A stretch of DNA of 64,000 nt from Bradyrhizobium sp. WSM1417 (lineage in GTDB: Bacteria; Pseudomonadota; Alphaproteobacteria; Rhizobiales; Xanthobacteraceae). The DNA lies in contig NZ_KI911783.1 of the NCBI RefSeq assembly GCF_000515415.1, positions 7,117,831 through 7,181,830 on the forward strand. Reading direction: 5' to 3'. Position 1 is the stretch's first letter, and each line of letters starts with the position of its first letter. The position numbers and the translations under genes are program-made. The notes under the pieces were generated by a model, which was not told the origin of the DNA, ran no database searches, and worked only from the letters and a program-made list of their open reading frames with translations. Below are positions 47,467 through 57,479 of this stretch, piece by piece.

Positions 47467-48264
47467 CTAGCTGAGCGCCGCGTCGACGGCGCGCTTGGCC
47501 ATGACCGTGACGAGATGCGCGCGGTAGTCGGCTTCGGCATGGATGTCGGAGGTGAGACCGTCGGTGTCGATCCTGATCGCCGCGATCGCGGACGGATCGA
47601 AATTGCGCGACAGCGCTTCCTCCATTGGGGGAACGCGGAATACGCCGGAGCCCGCTCCGGTCACGGCCACGCGAACGCCATCGGCGGATTTCGCGACGAA
47701 CACGCCGACCAGCGCATAGCGCGACGCCGGCGCCTTGAACTTGGCGTAGCCCGCCTTGAGGGGTACCGGAAAACGGATCGCCGTGATGATCTCGCTAGGT
47801 TCGAGCGCGGTCTCGAACAGGCCGCGGAAGAAACCGTCGGCCGCGATCTCGCGCGTGCTGGTGACGACGGTCGCGCCAAGGCCGAGCACACCTGCCGGAT
47901 AATCGGCCGCCGGATCGTTGTTCGCGACCGAGCCGCCGATGGTGCCGCGGATGCGGACGGCGGGATCGCCGATCATCGAGGCCAGCGCGGCGAGACCGGG
48001 GATCTTCGCCTGCACCAGCTGCGAGGCGGCCACCGCCGCATGTGGCGTCATCGCACCGATGGTGATGGTGGCGCCGTCGTCGCTGATGCCCTTCAGATCT
48101 CCGAGCTTCGACAGATCGACTAGGGCAGGCGGACTGGCGAGCCCCTGCTTCAGCGTCGGGATCAGCGTCATGCCGCCGGCGACGAGCTTGCTGTCCTCGA
48201 TCGAGGTCAGCAGTTTGGCAGCGTCGGGAAGCCGGTCCGGCTGGTGATAGGCAAACGGCTTCAT
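47467..48264 (-). CDS. Xanthine dehydrogenase family FAD-binding subunit (CoxM-like)
   Basis: This is the medium subunit of a molybdenum hydroxylase, 265 residues. FAD-binding motifs are LVAGGMTLIP and RGTIGGSVANNDPAADYP. It passes electrons from the FeS subunit to an acceptor. ATG at 48264 has GGGAGG upstream. It follows coxL by 11 bases. Confidence 0.93.
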   Translation of the reverse strand: MKPFAYHQPDRLPDAAKLLTSIEDSKLVAGGMTLIPTLKQGLASPPALVDLSKLGDLKGISDDGATITIGAMTPHAAVAASQLVQAKIPGLAALASMIGDPAVRIRGTIGGSVANNDPAADYPAGVLGLGATVVTSTREIAADGFFRGLFETALEPSEIITAIRFPVPLKAGYAKFKAPASRYALVGVFVAKSADGVRVAVTGAGSGVFRVPPMEEALSRNFDPSAIAAIRIDTDGLTSDIHAEADYRAHLVTVMAKRAVDAALS

Positions 48265-48275
48265 TGTTATCCTCC

Positions 48276-50663
48276 CTATTCCGCAGCGACCGGCAGCGAT
48301 GCATTTTGCAGCAGGCGCCAGATCCGATTCGGCGTCGCCGGCATGTCGACATGGGTAACGCCGAGATGCGACAGCGCATCGACCACCGCGTTGATGACGG
48401 CGGCCGGCGAACCGATGGTGCCGACCTCGCCGCAGCCCTTCACGCCCATCGGCGTGTGCGTACACAGCGTCGAATGGGTCGCGATGTTCATCATCGGCAT
48501 GTGGTCGGCGCGCGGCATGCAATAGTCCATCAGCGAGCCCGACAGCAGCTGGCCCGAGCCCTCGTCATAGACCGCGTTCTCGTACAGCGCCTGACCGACG
48601 CCCTGCACGATGCCGCCGTGCAACTGGCCCTCCACGATCATCGGGTTGATGACCGTGCCTACGTCGTCCACCGCGGTGTAATTGACCAGCGTCGCCGTGC
48701 CGGTTTCCGGGTCGATCTCGACCTCGGCAATGTGGCAGCCGCCGGGATAGGTGAAGTTGACGGGATCATAATAAGCCTGCTCTTCCAGTCCCGGCTCCAG
48801 CACTTCGAGCGGATAGTCGTGCGGCACGTAGGCGGCGCCCGCGATCTCCTCGAACGTCTTCATGCGGTCGGTGCCTGCGACCGAGAATTTTCCGGCCTCG
48901 AACTGGATATCCACTTCGGCCGCTTCAAGCAGATGCGCCGCAATCTTCTTGCCTTTCGCGACCACCTTGTCCGTCGCCTTCGACAGCGCCGCGCCGCCGA
49001 CCACCAGCGAACGCGAGCCATAGGTTCCCATGCCGAACTGCACGCGATCGGTATCGCCGAACACGATGTCGACATTGTCAAACGCGACACCGAGCTTTTC
49101 CGAGACGATCTGCGCGAACGTCGTCTCGTGGCCCTGGCCGTGATTGTGCGTGCCGATCATGACCGTGACCTGGCCGGTCGGATGCACCCGCACCGTGGCG
49201 CTCTCATAGAGCCCGCCGCGCGCGCCCAATCGTCCCGCGAAGCGCGACGGCGCGAGGCCGCAGGCCTCGACATAGGTCGAGTAGCCGAGCCCGCGGAATT
49301 TGCCCCTGCGCGCCGACTCCGCCTTGCGGATACCGAAGTTCTTGACGTCGGCCGCGACAAGAGCGCCGTCGAGACACCCCATCGGATCGCCGGAATCGTA
49401 CTGCACCAGCACCGGCGTCTGGTAGGGATAGGCCTCCTTCGGGATCATATTGCGTCGGCGAATCTCGACGCGATCGATGCCCATCTCGTTAGCTGCGACG
49501 TCGACGATGCGCTCCAGCACGAAAGTTGCCTCGGGTCGGCCCGCGCCGCGATAAGCGTCGACCGGAACGGTGTTGGTGAACACCACCTTCACGTTGCAGT
49601 AGATTGCCGGCGTGGTGTAGACGCCGCCGAGCAGCGGTCCGTAGAGATTGGTCGGGATGTTCGGTCCGAAGGTCGAGAGATAGCCGCCCATATTGGCGAG
49701 CGTGTTGACGCGGAAGGCCAGAAACTTTCCGGTCTCGTCGAGTGCGAGCTCGGCCTCGGTGACGTGATCGCGGCCGTGGCGATCAGAGACATAACCCTCC
49801 GACCGGCTCGCAACCCATTTGATCGGCCGCATCACGCGCTTGGCAGCCCAGGTGATCACGGCCTCCTCGCCGTAGTGGAACTGCTTGACGCCAAAGCCGC
49901 CGCCGACATCGGGCGCGACCACGCGCAGCTTGTGCTGCGGAATGTTCAACACCAGCGCGCCCATCAGAAAGCGCACGACATGCGGGAACTGGCTGGTGGT
50001 CCACAGCGTGAAGCGATCGGTGCCGGGCTCATATTCGGCGATCGCCGCGCGCGGCTCCATCGGGTTGCCGATCAGCCTGTTGTTGACGAGGCTGAGCTTT
50101 GCGACATGCGCCGCTTTCCGGAAGGCGGTCTCGATCGCGGCCTTGTCGCCGAGCTCCCAGTCGCAACAGATGTTGTTCGGCACGTCGTCGAACAATTGCG
50201 GCGCGCCGGGCCGCACGGCTTCGAGCACGCCGACCACCGAGGGCAGCACCTCGTAATCGACCGTCAGGAGCTCGGCTGCCGCGCTGGCCTGCGCCGGCGT
50301 CTCCGCGACGACGAAGGCCACCATGTCGCCGACGAAGCGCACCTTGCCCTGCGCCAGCATCGGGAACGGAGGCTCCTTCATTGGCACGCCCTTGGCATCC
50401 GTGATGCCCCAGCCGCAGGGCAGCGAGCCTAACTTGTCCGCGGCGGCATCCTCGCCGGTCAGGACCGCGATGACGCCGGGCGATGCCAGGGCCGCACTCT
50501 TGTCGATGCCGCGCAGGATCGCGTGTCCGTGCGGCGAGCGCACGAACACACCGGCCGTCATGCCGGGACGCTTGATGTCGGAGACGTAATTGCCGCGGCC
50601 GGTGAGGAAGCGCTGGTCCTCTTTCCGTTTCGGTGAGGCGCCGATCCCGATCACATTGCCCAT
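48276..50663 (-). CDS. Molybdenum hydroxylase large subunit (form II CoxL-like)
   Basis: This 795-residue molybdopterin-binding subunit hydroxylates a carbon, usually on a N-heteroaromatic or aldehyde. The active-site loop reads AYRGAGR (370-376), the mark of form II CoxL-like proteins, not the AYxCSFR of true CO dehydrogenase. Other motifs: [27 protein letters not shown] and the C-terminal catalytic Glu region [16 protein letters not shown] at 50663 is preceded by GGGAG; a GTG two codons earlier would overlap the coxS stop. Confidence 0.92.
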   Translation of the reverse strand: MGNVIGIGASPKRKEDQRFLTGRGNYVSDIKRPGMTAGVFVRSPHGHAILRGIDKSAALASPGVIAVLTGEDAAADKLGSLPCGWGITDAKGVPMKEPPFPMLAQGKVRFVGDMVAFVVAETPAQASAAAELLTVDYEVLPSVVGVLEAVRPGAPQLFDDVPNNICCDWELGDKAAIETAFRKAAHVAKLSLVNNRLIGNPMEPRAAIAEYEPGTDRFTLWTTSQFPHVVRFLMGALVLNIPQHKLRVVAPDVGGGFGVKQFHYGEEAVITWAAKRVMRPIKWVASRSEGYVSDRHGRDHVTEAELALDETGKFLAFRVNTLANMGGYLSTFGPNIPTNLYGPLLGGVYTTPAIYCNVKVVFTNTVPVDAYRGAGRPEATFVLERIVDVAANEMGIDRVEIRRRNMIPKEAYPYQTPVLVQYDSGDPMGCLDGALVAADVKNFGIRKAESARRGKFRGLGYSTYVEACGLAPSRFAGRLGARGGLYESATVRVHPTGQVTVMIGTHNHGQGHETTFAQIVSEKLGVAFDNVDIVFGDTDRVQFGMGTYGSRSLVVGGAALSKATDKVVAKGKKIAAHLLEAAEVDIQFEAGKFSVAGTDRMKTFEEIAGAAYVPHDYPLEVLEPGLEEQAYYDPVNFTYPGGCHIAEVEIDPETGTATLVNYTAVDDVGTVINPMIVEGQLHGGIVQGVGQALYENAVYDEGSGQLLSGSLMDYCMPRADHMPMMNIATHSTLCTHTPMGVKGCGEVGTIGSPAAVINAVVDALSHLGVTHVDMPATPNRIWRLLQNASLPVAAE

Positions 50664-50665
50664 GG

Positions 50666-51157
<492 letters not shown>

Positions 51158-51178
51158 ACTCCTGTGCGCGACGGGTCT

Positions 51179-52285
51179 TTAGGCGAGTGGAAGCGCGCTG
51201 CCGGTGGCCCATGTGGCCATCACGACGTCGCCGACGGTGAACGGATCCGCGAAGAAGGTCTTTTCCGGCACATAGGCGACGAACGCGTCGTCCGGCACGG
51301 TGTCCAGCATGACCTTGACGAAATAGCCCTGGTATTCGATCGCGAGCACGCGACTCGGCAACGAGGTGGAGCAACCCGGCGGCAGCTCCCTGCCCGGCCG
51401 GACCAGCGCGACATCGTCGCGACGCACGGCGATATCGATCTTGTCACCGACGCTGACCGCGGACCGCGCCTGAAGCGGGACCTCGATGCCATCAGGCGCG
51501 GCCTGCGCGAGCGTAAAGGTCGAACCGTTGACCTTCTCGACCCGTCCCGACAGCACATTCTGCCCGCCCATGAACTCGGCGACGTAACGATCGTGCGGAT
51601 GGGCATAGACGTCGCGCGCCGCGCCCGCCTGCTTGATCCTGCCCTGCTCCATGACCACCACCAGATCGGCGAGCGCGATCGCCTCGAGCTGGGTGTGGGT
51701 GACGTGGATGAAGGTGATGCCGAGCTCCTGCTGCATCCGCCTGAGCTCCTGGCGCATCTGCACGCGGAGCTGCTCATCGAGGGCGGACAGCGGCTCATCG
51801 AGCAGCAGCACCCTCGGCTCGGTGATCGCCGCGCGCGCCAGCGCCACACGCTGCTGCTGGCCACCGGAGAGCTGCGCCGGCAGGCGATCGGCGAACTGCG
51901 TCAGCCGCACCTTCTCGATCATGGCATCGGCTGCGCGCAGGCGATCGGCCTTCGACATGCCGCGCACGCGCAGCGCGAAGGCGATATTCTCGCGCACGGT
52001 CAGATGCGGGAACAACGCGTAGGACTGAAACATCATCGCGGTGCGCCGCTGCACCGGCGCGAGCCCGACGACGTTCTGGCCGCCGATGACGATCTCGCCC
52101 GCGGTCGGGTCCTCGTGGCCGGCGATCATGCGCAAAATCGTGGTCTTGCCGCAGCCGGACGGGCCGATGAAGCAGCAATAGGCGCCGTCGGCGATCTTGA
52201 GGTTGACGCCGTCCACCACATTGGTGACGCCGTCAAAGCTCTTGCAGATGCCCGCCAGTTCGATATCGCCGCGATCGCTCTTCAT
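51179..52285 (-). CDS. ABC transporter ATP-binding protein (PotA-like)
   Basis: The 368-residue ATPase has Walker A GPSGCGKTT, signature LSGGQQQR, Walker B VLLLDEPLSALD and a C-terminal TOBE domain. It energises the adjacent PotB/PotC-like permeases, placing the importer in the spermidine/putrescine-type subfamily; the actual ligand may differ. ATG at 52285 was chosen; an in-frame TTG at 52297 would overlap the permease stop. Confidence 0.93.
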   Translation of the reverse strand: MKSDRGDIELAGICKSFDGVTNVVDGVNLKIADGAYCCFIGPSGCGKTTILRMIAGHEDPTAGEIVIGGQNVVGLAPVQRRTAMMFQSYALFPHLTVRENIAFALRVRGMSKADRLRAADAMIEKVRLTQFADRLPAQLSGGQQQRVALARAAITEPRVLLLDEPLSALDEQLRVQMRQELRRMQQELGITFIHVTHTQLEAIALADLVVVMEQGRIKQAGAARDVYAHPHDRYVAEFMGGQNVLSGRVEKVNGSTFTLAQAAPDGIEVPLQARSAVSVGDKIDIAVRRDDVALVRPGRELPPGCSTSLPSRVLAIEYQGYFVKVMLDTVPDDAFVAYVPEKTFFADPFTVGDVVMATWATGSALPLA

Positions 52286-52293
52286 TTCCCAGC

Positions 52294-53214
52294 TCAAGCC
52301 TTTGTGCTGCTGCCGCGCTTCTTCTGGATCAGCACGATGCTGCCCAGGCTCGCGCCGATGACGATGAAGGACACGATCGTCGTCACCGTGCCGAGCGCGT
52401 AAAGCGAGGGCGACGTGACGTTCAAGGTCATGCTCCAGATCTCCAGCGGCAGCGTGTTCAGTGAGCCCGCGGTCTGCAGGCTGCGCGCAAACTCGTCGTA
52501 GGAGAGCGTGAAGCCGAACAGCGCGACCGCGACCAGGCCGGGCGCCAGCACCGGGATCATCACCAGCCGGATCGATTGCCAGCGGCTGGCGCCGAGATCA
52601 TAGGCCGCCTCCTCCCAGACGTGGTTGAAGCGCGACATCACCGCGAACATCACGAGCACGCCGAACGGCAGCGTCCAGGACAATTGCGCGCCGAGCGCCG
52701 AGGTGTACCAGCTTGCGTTGAGCCCGAGGGCCTGGAACAACAGACCGGTGCCGAGGCCGAGCACGAGACCCGGTGCGACCAGGCTGCCGATCATCATGTA
52801 AAACACGACGGTGTCGCCGCGAAAGCGCTTGCGAAAGCCGAGCCCGGCCAGGAACGAGACCACCACCGTGATGACAGTGACAATGACGGCGAGCTTGATC
52901 GAGCGATCGAACGAGCCCTTGACGTCGCCGGTTCGCACCTGGGTGAAGAGATCGACGAACCAGTGCAGCGAAGTGCCCTTCATCGGGAACACGAGGCCGC
53001 CACGGATATCCTGGAACGACAGGACGTAGATACAGAACATCGGGCCGTACAGCGCGATCACATAGAACGCGAACAGTGTCGCCAGAACATAGAACGTCCA
53101 CGGCCGGCCGCCCTTGCTCGGTGCAATCGCCTTGGTCGTCGCCGGTGCGACCGTCTTTGACATGTCGGCCTTGGGCAAGTCAGTCTTGGGCATGTCGGCG
53201 AGAACCGCGCTCAT
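52294..53214 (-). CDS. ABC transporter permease (PotC-like)
   Basis: The 306-residue protein has six predicted helices and the cytoplasmic EAA loop EEAAYDLGASRWQSIRLV that contacts the ATPase. The first 35 residues are polar, with a short repeated K-T-D/K-A-D pattern, and precede the first helix; this tail is longer than in E. coli PotC. Its ATG overlaps the PotB-like stop (ATGA, 53211-53214). Confidence 0.92.
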   Translation of the reverse strand: MSAVLADMPKTDLPKADMSKTVAPATTKAIAPSKGGRPWTFYVLATLFAFYVIALYGPMFCIYVLSFQDIRGGLVFPMKGTSLHWFVDLFTQVRTGDVKGSFDRSIKLAVIVTVITVVVSFLAGLGFRKRFRGDTVVFYMMIGSLVAPGLVLGLGTGLLFQALGLNASWYTSALGAQLSWTLPFGVLVMFAVMSRFNHVWEEAAYDLGASRWQSIRLVMIPVLAPGLVAVALFGFTLSYDEFARSLQTAGSLNTLPLEIWSMTLNVTSPSLYALGTVTTIVSFIVIGASLGSIVLIQKKRGSSTKA

Positions 53215-54140
53215 CGCGTGATCTCCTGCCTGATGTCGACGGTGCGCAGGATCAGCGAGACGATTGCGACCAGCACCAGCGTCAGCAACACCGCGCTTGC
53301 CGCCGCCGTTGGATACTGCAGCACGCCGACGTCTTCGTAGAAAGCGCTGACCACCGAGGCCGAGCCGCCGCCGGACATCACCTTGACCACGAAGAAATCG
53401 CCCATCACGATCGAGACGACGAAGATGGTGCCGAGGGCGATGCCGCTCTTGGACATCGGCACCACGATCAGGCGCATGATGTCGAAACGGCTGGCGCCTG
53501 CATCGATCGCGGCCTCGATCAGCTTCTTGTCGATCCGTGCCATGGAATTGAAGATCGGCACGATCATGAAAATGGTAAGCTGATGGACATAGGCGATGAC
53601 CACCGCGAGGTCCGAGAACAGCAGCACTTCCAGCGGCTGGCGGATCAGACCGAGCCCCAGCAGCGCCTGGTTGATCAAGCCTTCCTTGCCGAGCAACGGA
53701 ATCCAGGAAATCATCCGGATGATGTTCGAGGTCCAGAACGGCACCGTGCAGAGCAGGAACAGACCAATCGCCAGCAGCTGGTTGCGGACGTGGAAAACCA
53801 GGAAGTATGCGACGAAGAAGCCGATGATTAGCGTGAAGACCCAGGTCAGCACCGTGAACTTGATCGTCGCCAGGTACAGTTTGAGCGTCAGCGCCGAATG
53901 CAGCACCTCGACATAGCTCGCTAGCGTGAAGCCCGGCGTCAGCCCGCCAAAGCCATCGGTGGCGAAGAAGCTCGCGGCCAGCACGACCAGGATCGGCGCA
54001 ACGAAGAACGGCACGAGCACCAGCACGAGCGGCGACACGTAGAGCCAGCCAGCGAGATTTGCGCGTGGTGAGGTTTGGGCTGGATTAAGAGCTGGACTAA
54101 GGCTTGGCTGCATGTCGGCAAACGCCTCGAAGTTGGTCAT
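53211..54140 (-). CDS. ABC transporter permease (PotB-like)
   Basis: This is a 309-residue inner-membrane permease with helices from about residue 30 on and the EAA loop EAAIDAGASRFDIMRLIV. It pairs with the PotC-like protein. The start is uncertain: ATG at 54140 was used, an ATG at 54113 is possible, and neither has a strong ribosome-binding site. The gene follows the binding protein by 55 bases. Confidence 0.88.
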   Translation of the reverse strand: MTNFEAFADMQPSLSPALNPAQTSPRANLAGWLYVSPLVLVLVPFFVAPILVVLAASFFATDGFGGLTPGFTLASYVEVLHSALTLKLYLATIKFTVLTWVFTLIIGFFVAYFLVFHVRNQLLAIGLFLLCTVPFWTSNIIRMISWIPLLGKEGLINQALLGLGLIRQPLEVLLFSDLAVVIAYVHQLTIFMIVPIFNSMARIDKKLIEAAIDAGASRFDIMRLIVVPMSKSGIALGTIFVVSIVMGDFFVVKVMSGGGSASVVSAFYEDVGVLQYPTAAASAVLLTLVLVAIVSLILRTVDIRQEITR

Positions 54141-54195
54141 TTGGCACCGGCGCATTACCGCGCCGGCGCTTCATTCACGTCAGGTGAAGCAGGTT

Positions 54196-55545
54196 TCAGG
54201 CCACCTTGAAGTCGTTCCAGCGCTTGTTCATGTAGGCGGCTTCGTCCATCAGCGTGTTCCAGCAGGAGATGTTCTTGACGCGGTCGAGGAACGAGCCGCC
54301 GTCACGCTTGGTGCCGCTCTTCTCCATCGGCACGCCATAGGGGTCGTTGACCACCTCGGGCGCGGGCTGGCCCTCGTACCAGAATGCCCATTCGGCCGAC
54401 GTGAGAAATTTCTTCGCAGTCGAAGGCACCGGGCTGTAATAGCCGTAGCGCGCGACGAAGCCGCCCTGCCAGCCCGACAGATACCAGTTGAGATATTCAT
54501 AGGCCGCGTCCAGCTTCTTGCCCGAGAGATGCTTCATCAGGCCCATGCCGTTGCACCAGCCGCGATAGCCTTCCTTGCCGTTCTTGATGTTGACCGGCGC
54601 GTAGACGCAGGGGATTTCTTTCACGCGCACCGCGGCAACCGCCGGCGACCACATCGACTGGATGACCACTTCGCCCGCCGCCATCAGCTGCACCGACTGG
54701 TCGAAGGTGGTCCAGGTCGCGCGGAACTGGCCCTGCTTCTTGAGCTCGATCAGCTTATTGCAGGTGAAGTCGATCTCCTCCTTGGTCATGTTGCCCTTGT
54801 TGCCGTACTTGATCAGCCCGGCGCTTTCGAAGCAGAGCGCGGCATCCATGATGCCGATCGCGGGCACGTCGAGGATCGCGGCCTTGCCTTTGAACTTGGG
54901 ATCGATCAGATCCTTCCATTCGGTGACTTCATGGCCGACGAGGTCGGGGCGGTAGCCAATGGAGTCGGCGTTGTAGACCTGCGGCAGGAAGGTCGCCCAT
55001 TCGGTCACGCCGTCGTTCAAATCGGTCGAATCGGGCTTGGCGATATACATGGCCTCGTAGGGCGAGATGCCCTGGCGCGGGATCTTGTGACCGTCGATCT
55101 CGCCCTTGGTGAAGATCGGCAGGATGTTGTCGAACTCCTTGACCTTCTTGACCTCGATGCCCTGGATCACGCCGCGCTTGGCAGCGAGCTTGGCCTGCCA
55201 CCCCTCGAGATCGGCGATGTCGACCGTATTAGGCTGGCTTATGAAGCGGTTGATGGCGGCGGAGGTGTCGAGGTTCTGCATCGTCACCTTGAAGCCGAGA
55301 TCCTTGGCCGCTTGGTCGCCGATCGCCTTCACCACCGAATAGGACACGCCGACATGGCGCAGCTCGATGTCCTTGATCTCCTGCGCCCAGATCGTCGGGA
55401 ATCCGCGGATCGCGTCCGATCCTGCGGCCGCGCCGGCCACCGCCGCAGCGCCCTTCAACAGCGTGCGCCGGCTCAGCTTTTTCGCAGGCTTGTCGCTCGT
55501 CCCCGCCGGATTGGCAGTGGATGTCCCCTTGTCCCTGTCAAGCAT
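54196..55545 (-). CDS. ABC transporter substrate-binding protein (PotD-like), Tat-exported
   Basis: The 449-residue periplasmic binding protein has the twin-arginine leader KLSRRTLLKGAAAVAGAAAG, followed by a mature domain with spermidine/putrescine-type motifs (LPQVYNADSIGYRPD; GWCNGMGLMK). It delivers the ligand to the PotB/C/A-like importer. First gene of the operon that continues into the hydroxylase and amidase genes. The ligand is not evident from the sequence. Confidence 0.9.
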   Translation of the reverse strand: MLDRDKGTSTANPAGTSDKPAKKLSRRTLLKGAAAVAGAAAGSDAIRGFPTIWAQEIKDIELRHVGVSYSVVKAIGDQAAKDLGFKVTMQNLDTSAAINRFISQPNTVDIADLEGWQAKLAAKRGVIQGIEVKKVKEFDNILPIFTKGEIDGHKIPRQGISPYEAMYIAKPDSTDLNDGVTEWATFLPQVYNADSIGYRPDLVGHEVTEWKDLIDPKFKGKAAILDVPAIGIMDAALCFESAGLIKYGNKGNMTKEEIDFTCNKLIELKKQGQFRATWTTFDQSVQLMAAGEVVIQSMWSPAVAAVRVKEIPCVYAPVNIKNGKEGYRGWCNGMGLMKHLSGKKLDAAYEYLNWYLSGWQGGFVARYGYYSPVPSTAKKFLTSAEWAFWYEGQPAPEVVNDPYGVPMEKSGTKRDGGSFLDRVKNISCWNTLMDEAAYMNKRWNDFKVA

Positions 55546-55643
55546 GGCAACCCTCGTTGGCTACGATGAACGCTGCGCACCGGTCGCCATTGACCGGCTG
55601 CGGATGTGATCAATTGCAAGGGAGGCTATGGGCGGGATGTTGT

Positions 55644-55664
55644 GAAGTAAAATTGGAAGTAAAA
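55644..55664. promoter_or_regulatory. Direct repeat upstream of the pot-cox-amidase operon
   Basis: GAAGTAAAA occurs twice with a 12-base period (55644-55652 and 55656-55664), about 100 bases before the binding-protein ATG. It is an AT-rich island in the 264-base gap to the MFS gene and could be a regulator site. Confidence 0.35.
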
Positions 55665-55809
55665 ATTCGCTGCATAAACGCGGCTAATGGTTCGCCCCGC
55701 TGCACCGGCTTTTGGCAACGCGCATAAGAAGGCGTCAGGACCTGCATACAAAAACGATAGCTTCGAACGTGCGGGCCCGCTCGCGCGGCAGACGCGATGA
55801 AGGCGCTCC

Positions 55810-57117
55810 TCAGGACCTGAGCTGGTCCCGCGCCGTCTCCGGCGCCATCAGTGTCGCGATGATGGTGATGATCGAGAGTGCAATGATGTAGACCGACACG
55901 GCCCAATAAGAACCGGCCCATGCCAGCAGTGCCGTCGCAATCAGGGGCGAGAAGCCGCCGCTGATTGCGGCGGCAACGTTGGCTCCCAGCGATGCGCCGC
56001 TGTAGCGCACCTGGGTGCGGAACAGCTCCGGCATGAACGCCGCCTTCGGCCCGAACAGCAGCGCATGCGTCAGTGTCATCGTCACGACGAGCGCGAGCGT
56101 GATCAGCGCCGGCTCCCTGGTGTCGAGGAACCAGAACAACGGAAACGCCAGCGCCACCGAGAACACGCCACCGGCGAGATACAGCGCTTTGCGGCCGAAG
56201 ATGTCGGACAGCCAGCCTGCGAGGGGCAGCGTCGCGAGCTCGACGAGCGCGGCATAGACCACCGCATTGAGGATCACCTGCCGCGGAAGGCCGAGCTGCG
56301 TCGTGGCATAGACCACGGTGAAAACAGTGAGGAGATAAGCGAGCCCGACTTCGGACACCGTGATGCCGATCGCCAGCAGGAAGCTGCGCCAGTCGCGGCG
56401 CAGGACTTCCAGCGCCGGCTGCGCCAGGACCTCCTTGCGCTCGAGCACCTCCTTGAAGTGCGGCGTCTCCGCCAGCTTCAGCCGCACGATGAAGCCGACG
56501 CCGACAAGCAGGATGCTGATCAGAAACGGCACGCGCCAGCCCCAGCTCAGGAAGTCCGCCTCGGGCAGCTGCGTCATCAAACCGAAAATCCCGGTGGACG
56601 CGGCGACGCCGACGGGGAAGCCGATCTGCACCAGGCTGCCGTAGAAACCGCGACGGTGGCCGGCGTGCTCGGCCACCATGACCACGGCGCCGCTCCACTC
56701 GCCACCGAGCCCGATGCCCTGGACGAAGCGCAAAATGACGAGGAAGATCGGCGCCCAGACCCCGATCTGGCTGTAGGTCGGCAGGCAGCCGATCAGGAAC
56801 GTGCCCAGTCCCATCGCGATCATGGTGGCGACCAGCATCTTCTTGCGGCCGAGCCGGTCACCATAATGCCCGATGATCGCACCGCCGATCGGCCGCGCGA
56901 CGAAGCCGACGGCATAGGTCGAGAACGCCGCCAGCGTACCGACGAAGGGATCGAAGCTCGGGAAGAACAGCTTGTTCAGCACCAGCGCCGCCGCCGTGCC
57001 GTAGATCAGGAAGTCATACCACTCGATCGCGGTACCGAGCGCGCTGGCCCACACCACATGCGCCGTCGTCGATTTCTCGCTCGCCGTGGAGACCCCCGAT
57101 GCTGCCGTCATCGCCAT
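55810..57117 (-). CDS. MFS transporter, metabolite:H+ symporter (MHS) family
   Basis: The 435-residue, 12-helix transporter has the MHS start (VVWASALGTAIEWYDFLIYG), loop 2-3 motif GHYGDRLGRKKMLVATM and RFVQGIGLGGEWSGAV. The family imports organic acids, betaines and similar solutes with protons. ATG at 57117 was chosen; another ATG lies two codons later. It is divergent from the binding-protein gene across a gap with a palindromic repeat. Confidence 0.9.
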   Translation of the reverse strand: MAMTAASGVSTASEKSTTAHVVWASALGTAIEWYDFLIYGTAAALVLNKLFFPSFDPFVGTLAAFSTYAVGFVARPIGGAIIGHYGDRLGRKKMLVATMIAMGLGTFLIGCLPTYSQIGVWAPIFLVILRFVQGIGLGGEWSGAVVMVAEHAGHRRGFYGSLVQIGFPVGVAASTGIFGLMTQLPEADFLSWGWRVPFLISILLVGVGFIVRLKLAETPHFKEVLERKEVLAQPALEVLRRDWRSFLLAIGITVSEVGLAYLLTVFTVVYATTQLGLPRQVILNAVVYAALVELATLPLAGWLSDIFGRKALYLAGGVFSVALAFPLFWFLDTREPALITLALVVTMTLTHALLFGPKAAFMPELFRTQVRYSGASLGANVAAAISGGFSPLIATALLAWAGSYWAVSVYIIALSIITIIATLMAPETARDQLRS

Positions 57118-57479
57118 GCCCCAAGATTCCTGGGCGCCATCATGGCCAATCGCGATGGCGGTTGCAACTTGTCCGGGCATGGTCGTTGAAGAGGATCACA
57201 GTGGGTGACGATTGCGCGCTACTGCTTCAGCACCGTCATTGCGAGGAGCCCTTGCGACGAAGCAGTCCAGCATCCCGCAGCGGAAAGAACCTGGATTGCT
57301 TCGCTTCGCTCGCAATGACGTTGTTGAAACAGTCGCGTGCGTCGCTCGGCAACCTCTTCGCGGCCTTCACGGAACCTGCATCCCCTTTATTCGCCATTGA
57401 CAAACTTGTTCACCATTATCTAACTTGCTCTCACAATAACCAGCCGCGCCAAGCGGCCCATAAACGAGAGGGAACCACG
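57118..57479. other. Divergent gap between MFS and binding-protein genes
   Basis: No gene is visible. It contains the family A palindrome at 57234-57320. A TTGACA at 57397-57402 could be a -35 box for the binding-protein gene, but no well-spaced -10 box stands out. Confidence 0.5.
57234..57320. repeat. Palindromic repeat (family A, second copy)
   Basis: CGTCATTGCGAGGAGC...GACGAAGCAGTCCAG and CTGGATTGCTTCGCTTCGC...GCAATGACG, closely similar to the copy at 33941-34028 including the central CAG..CTGGATTG part. Confidence 0.75.

Noticed and set aside
48264..50432. 722-codon open frame antisense to coxL
   Set aside because: Same kind of GC-driven shadow; coxL is intact with catalytic motifs on the other strand.
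57371..57395. GGAAC at 57371 as an EcfG promoter for the binding-protein gene
   Set aside because: The expected GTT position reads GCC; no -10 match at 16 or 17 bases.
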